A DNA stretch of 64,000 nt. It comes from JALORV01 sp963712485 (GTDB lineage: Bacteria; Pseudomonadota; Gammaproteobacteria; Burkholderiales; Burkholderiaceae_F). The notes beneath the pieces were generated by a model. It did no database searches. It worked only from the letters and a program-made list of their open reading frames with translations, and was not told where the DNA came from. The position numbers and the translations under genes were made by a program. Shown one piece after another: positions 63,274 to 64,000 of the stretch. The stretch spans positions 93,013-157,012 of the forward strand of contig CAVQID010000011.1 in the NCBI GenBank assembly GCA_963712485.1, written 5' to 3'. Position 1 is the first letter of the stretch; each line of letters begins with the position of its first letter.

Positions 63274-63996
63274 TTACCACTGCAGTGGCGGCAGCTCATG
63301 GAAGACCCTTCGCGTGCCTTCGAGCCACTGCTGCGTCAGCGCGTCGAAGTAGTCGTCGCCTTCCTCGAACCGGCGCCGCATCGTCACCTGCAGGCTGTCC
63401 CGCGCGTAGCACAGCAGGTCGATCGGCATGCCCACCGAGAGATTGCTGATCATCGTCGAGTCGTAAGACACCAGCACGCACTTGGTGGCATCTTCCAGCG
63501 TCGCGCTCGAGGTCACCGCGAGGTCGAGGATCGGCTTGCCGTACTTGGCCTCGCCGGTCTGCAGGAAGGGCGTATCGGTTCCGGCTTCGATGAAGTTGCC
63601 CTCTGCATACAACCGGAACAGACGCATGTCTTCGCCGGCGATCTGGCCGCCGAGGATGAACGACGCATTGAACTTCAGGTCACTGGCTTCCAGGAACGGG
63701 CCGTCGCGGCGCTCGATGGCACGCATCGCGTCCGATACGAGATTGGCCACGTCGAACATCGAGCTGGCGCTCCAGATGTGCGGCGGCTCGGCCGCGGCCT
63801 GCTGACGCAGGACGTTGATCACCGCCTGAGTCGCGGCCAGGCCCCCCGAACTCAGCAGCACCAGCACCCGGTCGCCGGCACGCTCGAACACCGTCATCTT
63901 GCAGAACTTGGCGTAGTTGTCCACGCCCGCATGCGTGCGCGAATCGCTGGCCAGGATCAGACCTTCTTCGAGCTTGACGCCGACACAGTAGGTCAT
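63274..63996 (-). CDS. Anbu-type proteasome-related protease
   Basis: A 240-residue protein. MTYCVGVKLEEGLILASDSR at the N-terminus, followed by THAGVDNYAKFCKM, places it in the Anbu/COG3484 family, an ancestral beta-subunit-like Ntn-fold protein that assembles into open rings. The N-terminal Thr-type nucleophile, after Met removal (MT), fits the Ntn scheme. ILGGQIAGEDMRLFRLYAEG and LEDATKCVLVSYDSTMISNL are also family features. Anbu genes usually sit beside transglutaminase-like and alpha-E genes, which may lie beyond the right edge. Its physiological substrates are unknown. Confidence 0.92.
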   Translation of the reverse strand: MTYCVGVKLEEGLILASDSRTHAGVDNYAKFCKMTVFERAGDRVLVLLSSGGLAATQAVINVLRQQAAAEPPHIWSASSMFDVANLVSDAMRAIERRDGPFLEASDLKFNASFILGGQIAGEDMRLFRLYAEGNFIEAGTDTPFLQTGEAKYGKPILDLAVTSSATLEDATKCVLVSYDSTMISNLSVGMPIDLLCYARDSLQVTMRRRFEEGDDYFDALTQQWLEGTRRVFHELPPLQW

Positions 63997-64000
63997 GCGG

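Noticed and set aside
1..64000. Search by eye for tRNA, rRNA, CRISPR arrays, integrases, transposases and a phage region.
   Set aside because: None was recognised; the baseplate-V-like gene alone is not enough to call a prophage.

Overview
The window is GC-rich chromosomal DNA from a Gram-negative proteobacterium, most likely a betaproteobacterium of the Burkholderiales or a close relative. The evidence is the DUF1302/DUF1329 envelope pair, a narK1K2GHJI operon with a trailing parvulin gene, NnrS, paired CsbD/BON/DUF3309 stress genes and an Anbu protease. No rRNA, tRNA, CRISPR array, integrase or transposase is visible. At least 18 apparent frameshifts break otherwise convincing genes. Seventeen of them are resolved by removing one base, often a G from a GGG run. 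This looks more like assembly error than gene decay, so split genes are annotated as single loci.

Layout. 0-5.3 kb (minus strand): DUF1329 and DUF1302 envelope proteins, a small secreted protein, an orphan baseplate-V/VgrG-like spike protein and a HIT hydrolase. 5.5-19.3 kb (minus strand): a respiratory nitrate operon reading narK1-narK2-narG-narH-narJ-narI-PPIase-carbonic anhydrase-nnrS-sirB-hemerythrin. A divergent narXL pair (19.5-22.1 kb) senses nitrate and nitrite. narG carries a 102-bp in-frame insertion flanked by 7-bp direct repeats. 22.3-27.1 kb: an AAA+ ATPase, a TssQ-like lipoprotein, a pseudokinase with a PEGA-like tail and an active Ser/Thr kinase, probably a signalling module related to type VI secretion. 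27.2-33.5 kb: a NatAB-type ABC exporter, a lipoprotein hydrolase, an SMR exporter, DUF423, EamA and a quinone oxidoreductase.

33.5-45.5 kb is a stress and envelope region. It holds two Crp/Fnr regulators, AI-2E and DUF1345 membrane proteins, two CsbD proteins, BON and DUF3309 proteins, a diguanylate cyclase, an alternative oxidase, a glycine-zipper protein and two paralogous secreted proteins built on C-x10-C repeats. A shared palindromic motif (half-site CGCAC-N-GAC) lies ahead of seven genes here and further right, and may be the operator of a local stress regulon.

46-57.7 kb: an acyltransferase and an SGNH hydrolase are followed by the most interesting locus. A single polypeptide fuses a fatty acyl-AMP ligase, an acyl carrier protein and a serine-palmitoyltransferase-type PLP enzyme. 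Downstream come an ABC-2 exporter, a GT-B-like transferase, a GNAT-like protein resembling bacterial ceramide synthase, and a convergent SDR resembling ceramide reductase. Together they predict a bacterial sphingolipid pathway with its own export and head-group steps.

57.9-64 kb: a GlsB-type membrane protein, a CxxCH cytochrome-like protein, a catalase-family protein, two small secreted proteins, an AT-richer diguanylate cyclase that may be imported, an N-formylglutamate amidohydrolase-like gene and an Anbu proteasome-type protease.
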